Made by a program: the position numbers and the translations under genes. This document shows, in pieces, positions 1 to 8,106 of a stretch of 46,521 nucleotides of DNA. Below the pieces are notes generated by a model. That model was not told where the DNA came from and did no database searches. It saw only the letters and a list, made by a program, of their open reading frames with translations. Position 1 is the first letter of the stretch. Every line of letters begins with the position of its first letter. The stretch comes from an uncultured bacterium (GTDB lineage: Bacteria; Bacteroidota; Ignavibacteria; Kapaibacteriales; UBA4661), in the NCBI GenBank assembly GCA_937899715.1, contig CALCNX010000078.1, positions 1 to 46,521 of the forward strand, read 5' to 3'.

Positions 1-1
1 T

Positions 2-22
2 CGGGCTTTGCCCGCTTTTTTT
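2..22 (+). terminator. Rho-independent terminator of a gene left of the window
   Basis: A 5-bp GC stem (CGGGC/GCCCG) with a TTT loop is followed after one base by seven T. This is a compact intrinsic terminator. It presumably ends a plus-strand gene that lies outside the window. Confidence 0.6.
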
Positions 23-165
23 ACCTACTTTCCGACTTTTCAAACAAGCTCTAAGCTATCAGACAGACTTTTATTACCACTTCACCGCACGTTCGTAGTT
101 CGTTTCGATCTTTCAGTTTCTACTCTTTCGGTTCTTACTTTCCAGTTTTCTTTCAAGGAGCAATC

Positions 166-1269
166 ATGCTTGGCTATCGTTTCACCAAATATATTCCCAA
201 TCCCGACGGTGGGAAAACAGCGTTTCAAAACTTGCTCAATATCTTTATGCAGCTTTTAGTCTATACCTCCGGCGATGTCGCAGAGGCAATGGACTGGTTG
301 AATCAGCTTGACAGGCAATACGGGCTGACCAATGACGAATACGCTATGGGCGACTTCCTCCAAGACCTCAAAGATAAAGGGTACATTGATGAAGAGCAGC
401 CGAATAGCGGTACGTTTCAGATAACATCCAAGTCTGAGCAAAGTATTCGTCAGCGTTCTCTGGAAGAAATTTTTGGCAAGCTAAAAAAATCGAAGCCGGG
501 AAGCCATCAATCGCCGGTCTCCGGCATTGGCGACGAACCGACGACTGACCGCCGCGATTTTCAATTCGGTGATTCAGTCGAGCAGATAGCAATGACGGAT
601 TCTATTCGCAATGCGCAAGTTAATCACGGCATTGGCGACTTTAAGTTGACGGAAGACGACTTGGAAGTAGTGGAAAACGAGTATAAAACGCAAACTTCTA
701 CGGCGCTGATGATTGACATTTCGCACTCAATGATTCTTTATGGTGAAGACCGTATCACTCCTGCAAAGAAAGTGGCGATGGCACTTGCGGAGCTGATAAC
801 GACGCGCTATCCGAAAGATACGCTGGATATTCTGGTTTTTGGAAATGATGCTTGGGAGGTGGAAATTAAAGATTTGCCATACTTGCAGGTGGGACCGTAT
901 CACACGAACACCGTTGCCGGTATGGAGTTGGCAATGGATATGCTGCGTCGCCGCAAGACGAGTAACAAACAAATCTTTATGATTACCGATGGCAAACCCA
1001 CCTGTCTTAAAGAGGGTGCGAAGTATTACAAAAACAGCTTTGGGCTGGATAGGAAAATCGTGAATAAAACGTTGAACCTTGCTACGCAATGCAGACGTTT
1101 GAACATTCCCATTACGACCTTTATGGTTGCTCAAGACCCGTATTTGCAGCAGTTCGTCCGCGAATTTACCAAAGCCAACAATGGACGCGCTTTTTACAGC
1201 AGCTTGCAGGGGCTGGGTAACTACGTGTTTGAGGACTATGTACGCAATCGTCGGAAAACAGTTCGCTAA
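166..1269 (+). CDS. von Willebrand factor A (vWA) domain protein
   Basis: The 367-residue protein has an N-terminal helical/charged half and a C-terminal vWA domain from about residue 175. The metal-ion-dependent adhesion site is intact: DISHS at 184-188, a threonine in TNT at 247-249, and the aspartate of TDGKPT at 275. No signal peptide is seen, so it is probably cytoplasmic. The start is supported by AAGGAG a few bases upstream. Such vWA proteins commonly work with a MoxR/Mg-chelatase-type AAA+ ATPase in metal insertion or remodelling. No such ATPase is in view, although the gene to the left is cut off. The next gene, a coiled-coil protein, starts 56 bp downstream and may be co-transcribed. 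The substrate is unknown. Confidence 0.85.
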   Translation: MLGYRFTKYIPNPDGGKTAFQNLLNIFMQLLVYTSGDVAEAMDWLNQLDRQYGLTNDEYAMGDFLQDLKDKGYIDEEQPNSGTFQITSKSEQSIRQRSLEEIFGKLKKSKPGSHQSPVSGIGDEPTTDRRDFQFGDSVEQIAMTDSIRNAQVNHGIGDFKLTEDDLEVVENEYKTQTSTALMIDISHSMILYGEDRITPAKKVAMALAELITTRYPKDTLDILVFGNDAWEVEIKDLPYLQVGPYHTNTVAGMELAMDMLRRRKTSNKQIFMITDGKPTCLKEGAKYYKNSFGLDRKIVNKTLNLATQCRRLNIPITTFMVAQDPYLQQFVREFTKANNGRAFYSSLQGLGNYVFEDYVRNRRKTVR

Positions 1270-1325
1270 AAGGCGATAAAAGCAGCAATAACAGGATTTA
1301 CGAAGGTAATATTTATCTGACATTT

Positions 1326-2660
1326 ATGACCCCAATTTCTGACCAAAAACCCAGCGCCGAAGTGCAAGCAATCGTGATGAATCTCTGGAATGTTGTTCGT
1401 GAGAATGCGCAAGCCACGGCTGCTGTTCATACGGAAAACAAGGCGTTTGCACAAAAATACCAAACACTTGCCGAGCAAATGCAGCAAGAGCATGAGCGCC
1501 ATGCCAAGTTGCAAGCATATACAGAGCACTTGCAAGCTGAACTGAAGCAGTATCAGCACGACCTTGATGCGCTCCAGCCCCAGCTTCAAGAGGCTCTTGA
1601 GGTGAGCAAACAGCGTGAGGAAACAATCCAAGAATTGCGGCGGATTCTGAATGAGCAGGAAGAATTGGTTGCACGCCGCAACGAAGAAAATAAAGCGCTA
1701 TCCGAACAACTTGCACTTGCTAGTGAAGGCTTGAATACTGAGCGCGAGCACTTACACACAAGCCTTGAGGCTCTCAAGCATGACTTAACGGCAAGCCGCC
1801 AGCAGTCATTGGATGTGGCGACAGAGGTGGACGAACTGAGAGCAGAAATTGAAACTCTTAGCACTGAACGTGATAACTTGCTTGATGACAATGAGCAGTT
1901 ACGGTGGCGTTTGGAGGCATTTGAGAAGAATAGTTCGCAAGAGCGTTTAGAATTGGAGCAGAAGCTGGAAGCTGCACGGGTGTATAGTGGAGAGGTGACT
2001 GCTCGGCTTGAAGATGCAAAGCGGCTTACAAGCGAAAGTGATGCGCGAATCAGTGCCCTTGCCAATGAGCGTAATAGCCTCCGCGATAGTTTAGAAAAAG
2101 TGGAACAAGATGCTCTTACCTGGCAGCAGATAGCGGAAGAGCAAACAGAAACTATTGAGCGCGTTCAGGCGTTGGAAAGAGAATTGAAGGTATCGCTCGA
2201 ACAACATCGTGCGGAATACGCTGCCAGTATCTCTTCACAGTTCACTGCAAGCAAGAGTCTCCATGAAACGGCATTGGAAGCGCTGAAAGTGCAATTACAT
2301 GAAGAACGCATTCAGCGTCAGGAAGCGCTCGAAGCATATACCAACGAGCATGAGCAAATACTTCAACTCACCTCCAGCAAAAATCTCTACGAAACAGCAT
2401 TAGAGAATCTGAAGGCACAACTGCAAGAGGAGCGTGTTCAGCATCAGCACACGCTTGCAGCACACGCCGATGAACACGAGCAGGCGGTCTCGGCACTCGA
2501 AGAGCAGATAACAACGTTGCAGGCGGAATTTGATAAACAAATGACCGAACTTAGAGGCAGTGCTGTGCACTTAGGGGATGAAGAAAGACTTGCTTTGATG
2601 GGTACTATTACGCACTTGCTGGGGAGAGTCGAAATGGCTTTGGTAGAGCACGAAGAGTGA
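1326..2660 (+). CDS. Long coiled-coil protein of unknown function
   Basis: The 444-residue protein is almost entirely heptad-rich (Glu, Gln, Leu, Ala, Lys) from about residue 30 to the end. It has no recognisable catalytic domain, signal peptide or membrane helix, so a cytoplasmic scaffold or structural role is the most that can be inferred. Residues 307-390 hold two adjacent 42-residue repeats, which suggests an internal duplication. The start ATG has only a weak, distant AAGG upstream. It follows the vWA gene on the same strand by 56 bp, so the two may form a transcription unit that ends at the hairpin just downstream. Low-complexity coiled coils of this kind evolve fast and give misleading matches to SMC or myosin-like proteins, so no family name is given. 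Confidence 0.75.
   Translation: MTPISDQKPSAEVQAIVMNLWNVVRENAQATAAVHTENKAFAQKYQTLAEQMQQEHERHAKLQAYTEHLQAELKQYQHDLDALQPQLQEALEVSKQREETIQELRRILNEQEELVARRNEENKALSEQLALASEGLNTEREHLHTSLEALKHDLTASRQQSLDVATEVDELRAEIETLSTERDNLLDDNEQLRWRLEAFEKNSSQERLELEQKLEAARVYSGEVTARLEDAKRLTSESDARISALANERNSLRDSLEKVEQDALTWQQIAEEQTETIERVQALERELKVSLEQHRAEYAASISSQFTASKSLHETALEALKVQLHEERIQRQEALEAYTNEHEQILQLTSSKNLYETALENLKAQLQEERVQHQHTLAAHADEHEQAVSALEEQITTLQAEFDKQMTELRGSAVHLGDEERLALMGTITHLLGRVEMALVEHEE
2244..2495 (+). repeat. In-frame tandem duplication of a 42-codon unit
   Basis: Two consecutive 126-bp units (2244-2369 and 2370-2495) encode similar segments. The first begins TASKSLHETALEALK and the second TSSKNLYETALENLK. 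Both keep an EER(I/V)Q.......A..(N/D)EHEQ pattern in register. DNA identity is partial, so the duplication is not recent. Confidence 0.8.
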
Positions 2661-2664
2661 CTTT

Positions 2665-2685
2665 CTCTACCTCACGTAGAGTTTT
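2665..2685 (+). terminator. Weak intrinsic terminator after the coiled-coil gene
   Basis: CTCTAC/GTAGAG forms a 6-bp stem with loop CTCAC and is followed by TTTTC. It lies 5 bp after the stop codon, between two convergent genes. The stem is short, so efficiency may be modest. Confidence 0.45.
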
Positions 2686-2779
2686 CTCTACTGTAGTGGC
2701 TCATGGACAATAGAAAGACTCACAGACAAGAATATCTGTGCTGCATAGAAAGAAATTTTGTCGTGTACTATGTCTGGTG

Positions 2780-3757
2780 TCACATTAAATATCCGTGCTC
2801 CGGCTCTACTTTAGGCGGCAATTCAGACTCTCCAAGCATTTCTTTTAAGTCACGTTCAATCGCATTGCAAATGGCTGTTAGAGGCACATCGGTTATCAAA
2901 TTTTCAAAGGGGTCTTCGTTGGCTGCGCCGACCTTGGCAATGGTATTAAATACAAACGCGATAATGATAGACACAGGCATCATCAGCACGTCAATGCCAA
3001 TTTTTATGAAATCGCCAATCAAGGTAAAAGGCAACAACAGCATAAACACAATCAAAAATAGGCGTGTGAAGTAGTCGTATTGCCTCAGTAATGGAGTTTG
3101 CTTAATGCGTTCGCATGAGCCTTGAAGAGAATTAAACGTCGCCAGTGTCGGTTCAAGACTGATGTTGTCGAAAGCGCCCAGAATCTCTTCTTTCATGCCT
3201 TCCTTCACACGCAAACCCTGTTTGTGAAGCAGCATATTCGGTGTATTTTCTTTGCTCGTTGCCCACGCAAATTCTTCGTTGGAAAGTAAATGGCGAAAAT
3301 CTTCGGCGGTGGCTGTATTTTGTGCATGGTGTTTGAGCGCACGTATTGTTATGGATTCTTGTCGAAGGTGTAGTCGCAGTGCGTGTGCAAAGGCAATTTG
3401 CCGATAAAGAAGTTCTTGCTTGAATCGCTGTGCCTTCTCTTCGGAGACCTTTCCGGTCGCAACGGCATTATCGGCATTCGCAATAATCTGCCGGGCAAAA
3501 ATACGACTGCTGTTGGCAATATTTGCCCAGAGCGTTCGTGCTTCCCACCACCGGGAATATGCAGTATTATTCCGAAAACCGATAAAAATAGCAAGGGCAC
3601 TGCCTAAAATTGCTGAGAGCGAAAAGGGCAACGAAAGCACTAAAATACCGCCTTTGTACAGCGCAAAGACGACAACAGAAAGTGCCACCGAGACCAACAT
3701 TTCAGTGCCGACATAGCGCACGATTTTGACGGGACTGAGGTTGCGTTTGATAATCAT
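2780..3757 (-). CDS. Bestrophin-like (UPF0187/YneE family) anion channel
   Basis: The 325-residue membrane protein carries the family hallmarks: hydrophobic helices near residues 15-60, then GFRNNTAYSRWWEAR, the signature of bacterial bestrophin homologues, and a conserved C-terminal part with a further hydrophobic pair (about 210-260). Bacterial members form pentameric channels in the inner membrane; the conducted ion varies between homologues. The reading frame opens further upstream only at a TTG (3802), while ATG 3757 gives MIIKRN, the usual start of the family. The gene lies 66 bp downstream of a TMEM175-type channel gene on the same strand, so two different channel families may be co-expressed. 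The gene to its left is convergent. Confidence 0.8.
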   Translation of the reverse strand: MIIKRNLSPVKIVRYVGTEMLVSVALSVVVFALYKGGILVLSLPFSLSAILGSALAIFIGFRNNTAYSRWWEARTLWANIANSSRIFARQIIANADNAVATGKVSEEKAQRFKQELLYRQIAFAHALRLHLRQESITIRALKHHAQNTATAEDFRHLLSNEEFAWATSKENTPNMLLHKQGLRVKEGMKEEILGAFDNISLEPTLATFNSLQGSCERIKQTPLLRQYDYFTRLFLIVFMLLLPFTLIGDFIKIGIDVLMMPVSIIIAFVFNTIAKVGAANEDPFENLITDVPLTAICNAIERDLKEMLGESELPPKVEPEHGYLM

Positions 3758-3823
3758 CTGTGTATGAAAAAAGTGAACAATGGTGAAACGAATCACTATC
3801 AAAGATTAAATGGGAGCTTGTAT

Positions 3824-4444
3824 TTACTCGTGCCGATGCGTTGAGTGGTCGCGTATCCAAGTGCGCACACGGTCAGGAAGCGCATAATACAAAGCAATTC
3901 CGGCAAAAATGGTAAAGGACAGAAGTGGCGAAACGTATCCCAAAGCACCGCCGAGCGCATAGAGGAATACCGACCGAATGTTCCCGCGCAAGACCTTGCG
4001 TTCAAGTTCTTCCGAAACATGGTTGTGCATGAGTTGTGCCGTGATGCCGGCATATCTGCGAAGCATCATAAAACCAAGCGCTGCGCCCGAAAATACGAAG
4101 CCATAACACAAGCTCGCCACAGGACGAAACGGGTATTTTCCGACCAAATTAGTGACAAAAGGAATCAGCGTACACCAAAAAAGCAGGTGAAAATTATGCC
4201 ACAGAAGCGGCATATCGACAATCTTTATCAGCCCCAAAACATGATGATGATTGATCCAAATAATCGCAACGGTAAAAAAACTCAGCACGTAAGCGATAAA
4301 CTGTGGTGCAAGCACGGGAATAAGTGTCATCAATGATGTTTGGTCGTCAATGTGCAGCAATTTAATTTCAAATACCATCAGCGTAATGATGATAGAAAAT
4401 ACGCCGTCGCTGAAGGATTCTATGCGGGATTTAGAGATGGTCAT
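3824..4444 (-). CDS. TMEM175/DUF1211-family potassium channel
   Basis: The 206-residue protein starts with MTISKSRIESFSDGVFSI, containing the FSDGVFSI motif that lines the pore in bacterial TMEM175 channels. About six hydrophobic segments follow, which is the size of prokaryotic DUF1211 proteins. Family members form tetrameric potassium-permeable channels in the inner membrane. The ATG at 4444 is the family start. The gene sits just after the stop of a truncated DUF481-like reading frame (4471) and upstream of the bestrophin gene. The ion is inferred from the family, not seen in the sequence. Confidence 0.82.
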   Translation of the reverse strand: MTISKSRIESFSDGVFSIIITLMVFEIKLLHIDDQTSLMTLIPVLAPQFIAYVLSFFTVAIIWINHHHVLGLIKIVDMPLLWHNFHLLFWCTLIPFVTNLVGKYPFRPVASLCYGFVFSGAALGFMMLRRYAGITAQLMHNHVSEELERKVLRGNIRSVFLYALGGALGYVSPLLSFTIFAGIALYYALPDRVRTWIRDHSTHRHE

Positions 4445-4470
4445 AGCATCACAACATTATTGCAGAGAGA

Positions 4471-4758
4471 TTATTCAAGTAAAAGCGAAAGACCAAAGGT
4501 CAGTAGCAAATCCGCCCGCTCCACACCCACCAGCACGATGTTGTCCCGTGTGTAGCTGAGGGCGGTACGGAATGAAATATTTTTTGCCAGTGGTACAAAC
4601 AGTGCCGCTTCCGCAAGATAACGATAATCCTCTGCATTTGCCAAGCCCTGTTGATACCATTCGCGGAACGTGTTGCCATTGAAGGTTGTTTGCTCATTCG
4701 TCAGCGTGAGAGAGGTTTTCAGGGTATAGTGTTTTGTGTGGTATGAAAATCGTGTGTC
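4471..4758 (-). pseudogene. C-terminal stump of a DUF481-like outer membrane beta-barrel protein
   Basis: In the frame ending with TAA at 4471-4473 there is an open stretch of about 96 codons without a plausible start. It reads as amphipathic beta strands. Examples are HYTLKTSLTLTNEQ, then EDYRYLAEAALFVPLAKN, then ISFRTALSYTRDN, and finally ERADLLLTFGLSLLLE just before the stop. The strand-turn pattern and the A-D-L-L-L-T-x-G-L ending resemble the C-terminus of DUF481 (YdiY-type) outer membrane proteins. The frame runs into a stop a few codons further upstream, and the N-terminal part of the family is missing, so this is best read as a truncated remnant. Its stop lies 27 bp from the TMEM175 start. 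The family assignment is by eye only. Confidence 0.55.
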
Positions 4759-4874
4759 GTGGGCTTTTTCACAAACGGATACAATAGGCGAGCAATACCG
4801 TGAAACCCTTTTCCCCTTTCACCGTAGAAAATCACTGATAAGCGTTATTTTTCAATCTGTGAGGAGATTTCACC

Positions 4875-5117
4875 ATGAAACTGAACAAAGGCTTTTTGGC
4901 GCTCTATGGCGGCATTGCGCTTGGTTTTTTCGTCTTGGCGACGCTATATGTTTTGTTTGGTGAAGGAAAAACGAGCAAGTCGGATGTGGCGATTATTTTT
5001 AGTCTTGCCTCCACGATATGTGCTTCGTTTGCGGTCTTGTACGAAAGCCAGCGTACAAAAAATTCCGGCAAAAAATGCACAGACGATGATGCCACAGCAA
5101 CGTTCTATGTGCCGTAA
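4875..5117 (+). CDS. Small two-helix membrane protein, unknown function
   Basis: The 80-residue protein has two predicted transmembrane helices (about residues 6-27 and 37-55) and a hydrophilic C-terminal tail rich in Lys, Asp and Thr. A strong Shine-Dalgarno, GAGGAG, lies 8 bases before the ATG, one of the best in the window. This supports a real gene despite its size. It stands alone: the genes to the left are on the other strand, and a 15-bp hairpin follows 30 bp after its stop. No family is recognised. Confidence 0.6.
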   Translation: MKLNKGFLALYGGIALGFFVLATLYVLFGEGKTSKSDVAIIFSLASTICASFAVLYESQRTKNSGKKCTDDDATATFYVP

Positions 5118-5147
5118 AATAATGACAGAAAAACCATCAAAAACAAG

Positions 5148-5184
5148 CAACGGCGCGGACTTCCGAATGAAGTCCGCGCCGTTG
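5148..5184 (+). terminator. Strong GC-rich hairpin, probable terminator
   Basis: A perfect 15-bp inverted repeat (arms 5148-5162 and 5170-5184) closes a 7-base loop. The outer flanks are A-rich on the left and T-rich on the right, as expected of a terminator for the small membrane protein gene. The T tract is interrupted (ATGTTTGTTG), so it is not a textbook example. Confidence 0.65.
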
Positions 5185-5314
5185 ATGTTTGTTGTCCAAT
5201 GTGCCGCATCGCCGACAATATTGCGAAAGCAGAGGATTCAAATTTTTTGTAACCTCCATAACAAAATTGCGTTCTTTAAGGAAAGGATATTGTTTCACAA
5301 TTCGTGATGAATAT

Positions 5315-7120
5315 ATGTTTCCCCTGATAGCTGCATTTATTGAACGCCAAATTCCCGCTAGTTTCGCTCCTCAGAGCGAAGAGCGCCGCAAGGCACGTTT
5401 AGGCTTGATGATTGCCCTCATCACTTTTTTTGCCGGAATACTCTACGCACCGAGTTTCTATTTTGTTTTTCAGGCACCATTTATTGCTGTTTTTGTCGTG
5501 GGCGCTGCTGCGCAAGCACTTCTGACGTTTCCGCTTTTCCGCATGACTGCTTCAGTACAGCTGATGGGGCATAATATCGCTGCCACCCTTTTTGTAACCA
5601 TGTTTGTCCTTATTCTAACCACTGGTGGAATTGATTCCTCTTCAACGTTTGCATGGATGCTGACTGCGCCAATCGTGGCAGTCTTGCTTTGTGGGAAAGG
5701 CGCAGGACAATTTTGGTCAGGCGTTGTGATTGCCGGAAGCCTGGGAATATTGGGAGCACAGTGGTCTGGCGTTTTGCTTCCGATGCTTTACGATAGTTCG
5801 CTCCGATTCCCACTCATCATGGTTGGTTTTCCGGGCGCAGTAGCAATTGTCTATTTATTCACCAGTTTGCTGGAAACAAGTAAAGACCGCGCCTTAGCAT
5901 CGGCAGCCAAAGCAAAAGCGTCGGTGCAAGAGTCTTTGGAACGCTCACAAAATCTTGCCTCTGAGGTTGAGCACGAAAAGCAAAATGTTGAAGCACTTGC
6001 CCACCAAAGCGAGGTAGAGCGCACATATCTTGCCTCCAACATTGAGCAAATGCTGAAAGGAATTGAACGTTTTGCCTCCGGCGACCTGACCGTCAGTTTT
6101 AGCGAGGACATTGAGGGCGATTTGGGAAAGCTTGCTCGCGGTCTGAATATCTCTATCGAAAATTTTCAGAAAATGGTACAAACCACCGTCGAAGCACTCA
6201 CGACTGCCTCATCATCGGGTGAGCATATTGCCAAGCAAGCACACACGCTGGACGCAGGAGTACATGAGCAGAGTACGCGGGTCTTGCAGATAGCCAGCGC
6301 AATGCAGCAAATGTCTAAGACAATTGAAGAAACCTCGCTTCACGCCTCCGAGGCAGCCCGTGAAGCCTCTGAAACAAGCGATGAAGCGCATAATGGCGGT
6401 GCGATTATTTTGGCAACCATCGAAGGAATGTCGGCGCTGGCAAATGCCTCTCAACGCTCGGCTGCGATGATTGACAATCTCGGAAAATCCAGCGAGCAGA
6501 TTGGCGAAATCACTCAAACGATTGAAGAAATCGCCGACCAAACAAATCTATTAGCTCTCAATGCGGCTATTGAGGCTGCCCGTGCAGGCGATGCAGGACG
6601 CGGCTTTGCCGTTGTGGCTGACGAGGTTCGTAAACTTGCCGAGCGCACCCAAACAGCAACCAAAGAAATTTCCGCGATGCTCAAAAAAGTTCAGGCAGAC
6701 ACCCAAACGGCTGTACACGCCATGCACGACGGAGACCGTCACGTGCGCCAAAGCAAAGAAGCCGCACAGCAGGCGGTAGAAACATTTCAACACATTATCC
6801 AGCGCACACGCTCTGTGGCAGATTCTATCGCACACGCCGCCACAGCGAGTGTGCAGCAAAGCGTAACCAGTACCGAAATAGCGCAAAACATGGATTTCAT
6901 CAGCACCTTCACTAATCAAACGGCATCAGGCGTAGCAGACATTGCCAGCACAATTAACGCCTTATCGTCGGGTATAAGCAATGTGCAATACGCTGTAAGT
7001 CAATTCCGCCTCGGCGCTTTTGGCTATGGACAACAGCCGCTTACAAGCCGCACAAAACATCATCATCCGTCACTTTCTCATACGTCGGGTACATGGCGAA
7101 TGAATGCACTGATGGCGTGA
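5315..7120 (+). CDS. Methyl-accepting chemotaxis protein
   Basis: The 601-residue receptor starts with about six hydrophobic helices (residues 30-190) and has no large periplasmic ligand domain. A coiled coil and HAMP-like segment follow (around 235-290, GDLTVSF), then a long methyl-accepting signalling domain. The signalling tip is intact: DQTNLLALNAAIEAARAGD followed by GRGFAVVADEVRKLAERT at about residues 407-443. Signals are passed to CheA/CheW there. No CheW-tethered CheB/CheR pentapeptide is visible. ATG 5315 is preferred because the longer frame opens only at a TTG inside the upstream hairpin region. The membrane module suggests sensing from within the membrane or cytoplasm. No other che genes lie in the window. 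Confidence 0.92.
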   Translation: MFPLIAAFIERQIPASFAPQSEERRKARLGLMIALITFFAGILYAPSFYFVFQAPFIAVFVVGAAAQALLTFPLFRMTASVQLMGHNIAATLFVTMFVLILTTGGIDSSSTFAWMLTAPIVAVLLCGKGAGQFWSGVVIAGSLGILGAQWSGVLLPMLYDSSLRFPLIMVGFPGAVAIVYLFTSLLETSKDRALASAAKAKASVQESLERSQNLASEVEHEKQNVEALAHQSEVERTYLASNIEQMLKGIERFASGDLTVSFSEDIEGDLGKLARGLNISIENFQKMVQTTVEALTTASSSGEHIAKQAHTLDAGVHEQSTRVLQIASAMQQMSKTIEETSLHASEAAREASETSDEAHNGGAIILATIEGMSALANASQRSAAMIDNLGKSSEQIGEITQTIEEIADQTNLLALNAAIEAARAGDAGRGFAVVADEVRKLAERTQTATKEISAMLKKVQADTQTAVHAMHDGDRHVRQSKEAAQQAVETFQHIIQRTRSVADSIAHAATASVQQSVTSTEIAQNMDFISTFTNQTASGVADIASTINALSSGISNVQYAVSQFRLGAFGYGQQPLTSRTKHHHPSLSHTSGTWRMNALMA

Positions 7121-7160
7121 TGGTGTTTTCAGGTGTATGTTTACGGGCTGTGCTGGGTAC

Positions 7161-7195
7161 TTACACCGCTTCATTCCTGTATTGAAGCGGTGTAA
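7161..7195. repeat. 13-bp perfect inverted repeat at the end of the AraC gene
   Basis: The arms at 7161-7173 and 7183-7195 are perfectly complementary with a 9-base loop. The repeat covers the last 12 codons and the stop codon of the AraC gene and lies 40 bp from the convergent chemoreceptor stop. A hairpin here could stop transcription from both sides, but neither strand has a T tract after it. Confidence 0.7.
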
Positions 7196-8090
7196 TGCCG
7201 GCGTGATTCTTGAAAAATTTCGTCAGATGCGAAGGGTCGGAAAAGTCCAGTTGGTAGGAGATTTCGGCAATGCTGAGATCGGTATAACGCAGGAGGCATT
7301 GGACTTCCATAAGCAGCATTTCGTCAATAAAATCGCTGGGATTGCGGTCGGTTTCATCTTTGATGACTTTGCTTAAGTGTTTCGGCGAAACGGCGAGTTT
7401 GTTTGCAAATTCAGTTACGGTGCGCGTTGTGAGGAAGTGCTGTGCCACCAGTTTTTTGAAACGTACTACCAAAGACGATGATTTTGCATTGTGGTAGAGC
7501 ACAGCAAGTTCTTGGCGAACATAGCTGCGTTTTGCATTGAGCAGTAAAAGGCTCAAAAGCAGCTTAATTGCTCGGCTGCGGTCTGGTAGCATACTCTGAA
7601 CTTCAGTATTGATGCGGAGAAAAATTTGCTTGATTTCTGAAGACTCTTCCTCGGAGAGCTGGAAAAATGGTACTCCCGCATAATCCAAAAATGGGTATAG
7701 AAGTTGGATTTTCGTGGCAGGTAGCACTTCTTCGATAAATTCTTGCGTGAACAGTGCATAGTACGAGAACATGTCATCGCTTTTATTTTGTAGCGAAAAA
7801 ATCTGTCCCGGAAAATTGAAATGGATTGTTCCCGCTTCGTGTCGAAACCGCTCCAAGCCACAATCTACCTCCAGCGAACCCTGAAGACAAAAACCGATCC
7901 GATAAAATCGTGATTTCAGTGGACCAATTTTTGCTTTCACCCCTTCGGACGAATACAACCCGAAGCCGCCATCCAAAAGCGCGTCCGTGCTGTCCATCCC
8001 AAAGCGGCTCTCGACCGAGTGCTCTTTGTGGACAGAACGGTAGTTTGCATCAAGAATAAAAGTGGGGATTGTTTGCGACGACGTTGCCAT
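7161..8090 (-). CDS. AraC-family transcriptional regulator
   Basis: The 309-residue protein has an N-terminal cupin-like sensing part (about 1-190) and a C-terminal AraC DNA-binding domain of two helix-turn-helix motifs (about 205-305). The second shows the family signature ISYQLDFSDPSHLTKFFKNHAGITPLQYR. It acts as a transcription factor in the cytoplasm, and its effector is unknown. It starts 16 bp after the F420-reductase-like gene on the same strand, so the two are probably co-transcribed and the regulator may control that operon. The ATG at 8090 is clear. Confidence 0.92.
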   Translation of the reverse strand: MATSSQTIPTFILDANYRSVHKEHSVESRFGMDSTDALLDGGFGLYSSEGVKAKIGPLKSRFYRIGFCLQGSLEVDCGLERFRHEAGTIHFNFPGQIFSLQNKSDDMFSYYALFTQEFIEEVLPATKIQLLYPFLDYAGVPFFQLSEEESSEIKQIFLRINTEVQSMLPDRSRAIKLLLSLLLLNAKRSYVRQELAVLYHNAKSSSLVVRFKKLVAQHFLTTRTVTEFANKLAVSPKHLSKVIKDETDRNPSDFIDEMLLMEVQCLLRYTDLSIAEISYQLDFSDPSHLTKFFKNHAGITPLQYRNEAV

Positions 8091-8106
8091 ACAATTCTGT
8101 CCGATT

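Noticed and set aside
8..259. Open frame of 83 codons overlapping the vWA gene start
   Set aside because: It overlaps a terminator and the start of a well-supported gene, with no ribosome binding site and Ser/Phe-rich composition typical of a chance frame.
2703..3074. Plus-strand frame of 123 codons opposite the bestrophin gene
   Set aside because: It lies antisense to conserved coding sequence; the composition looks like a shadow and no start signal is present.
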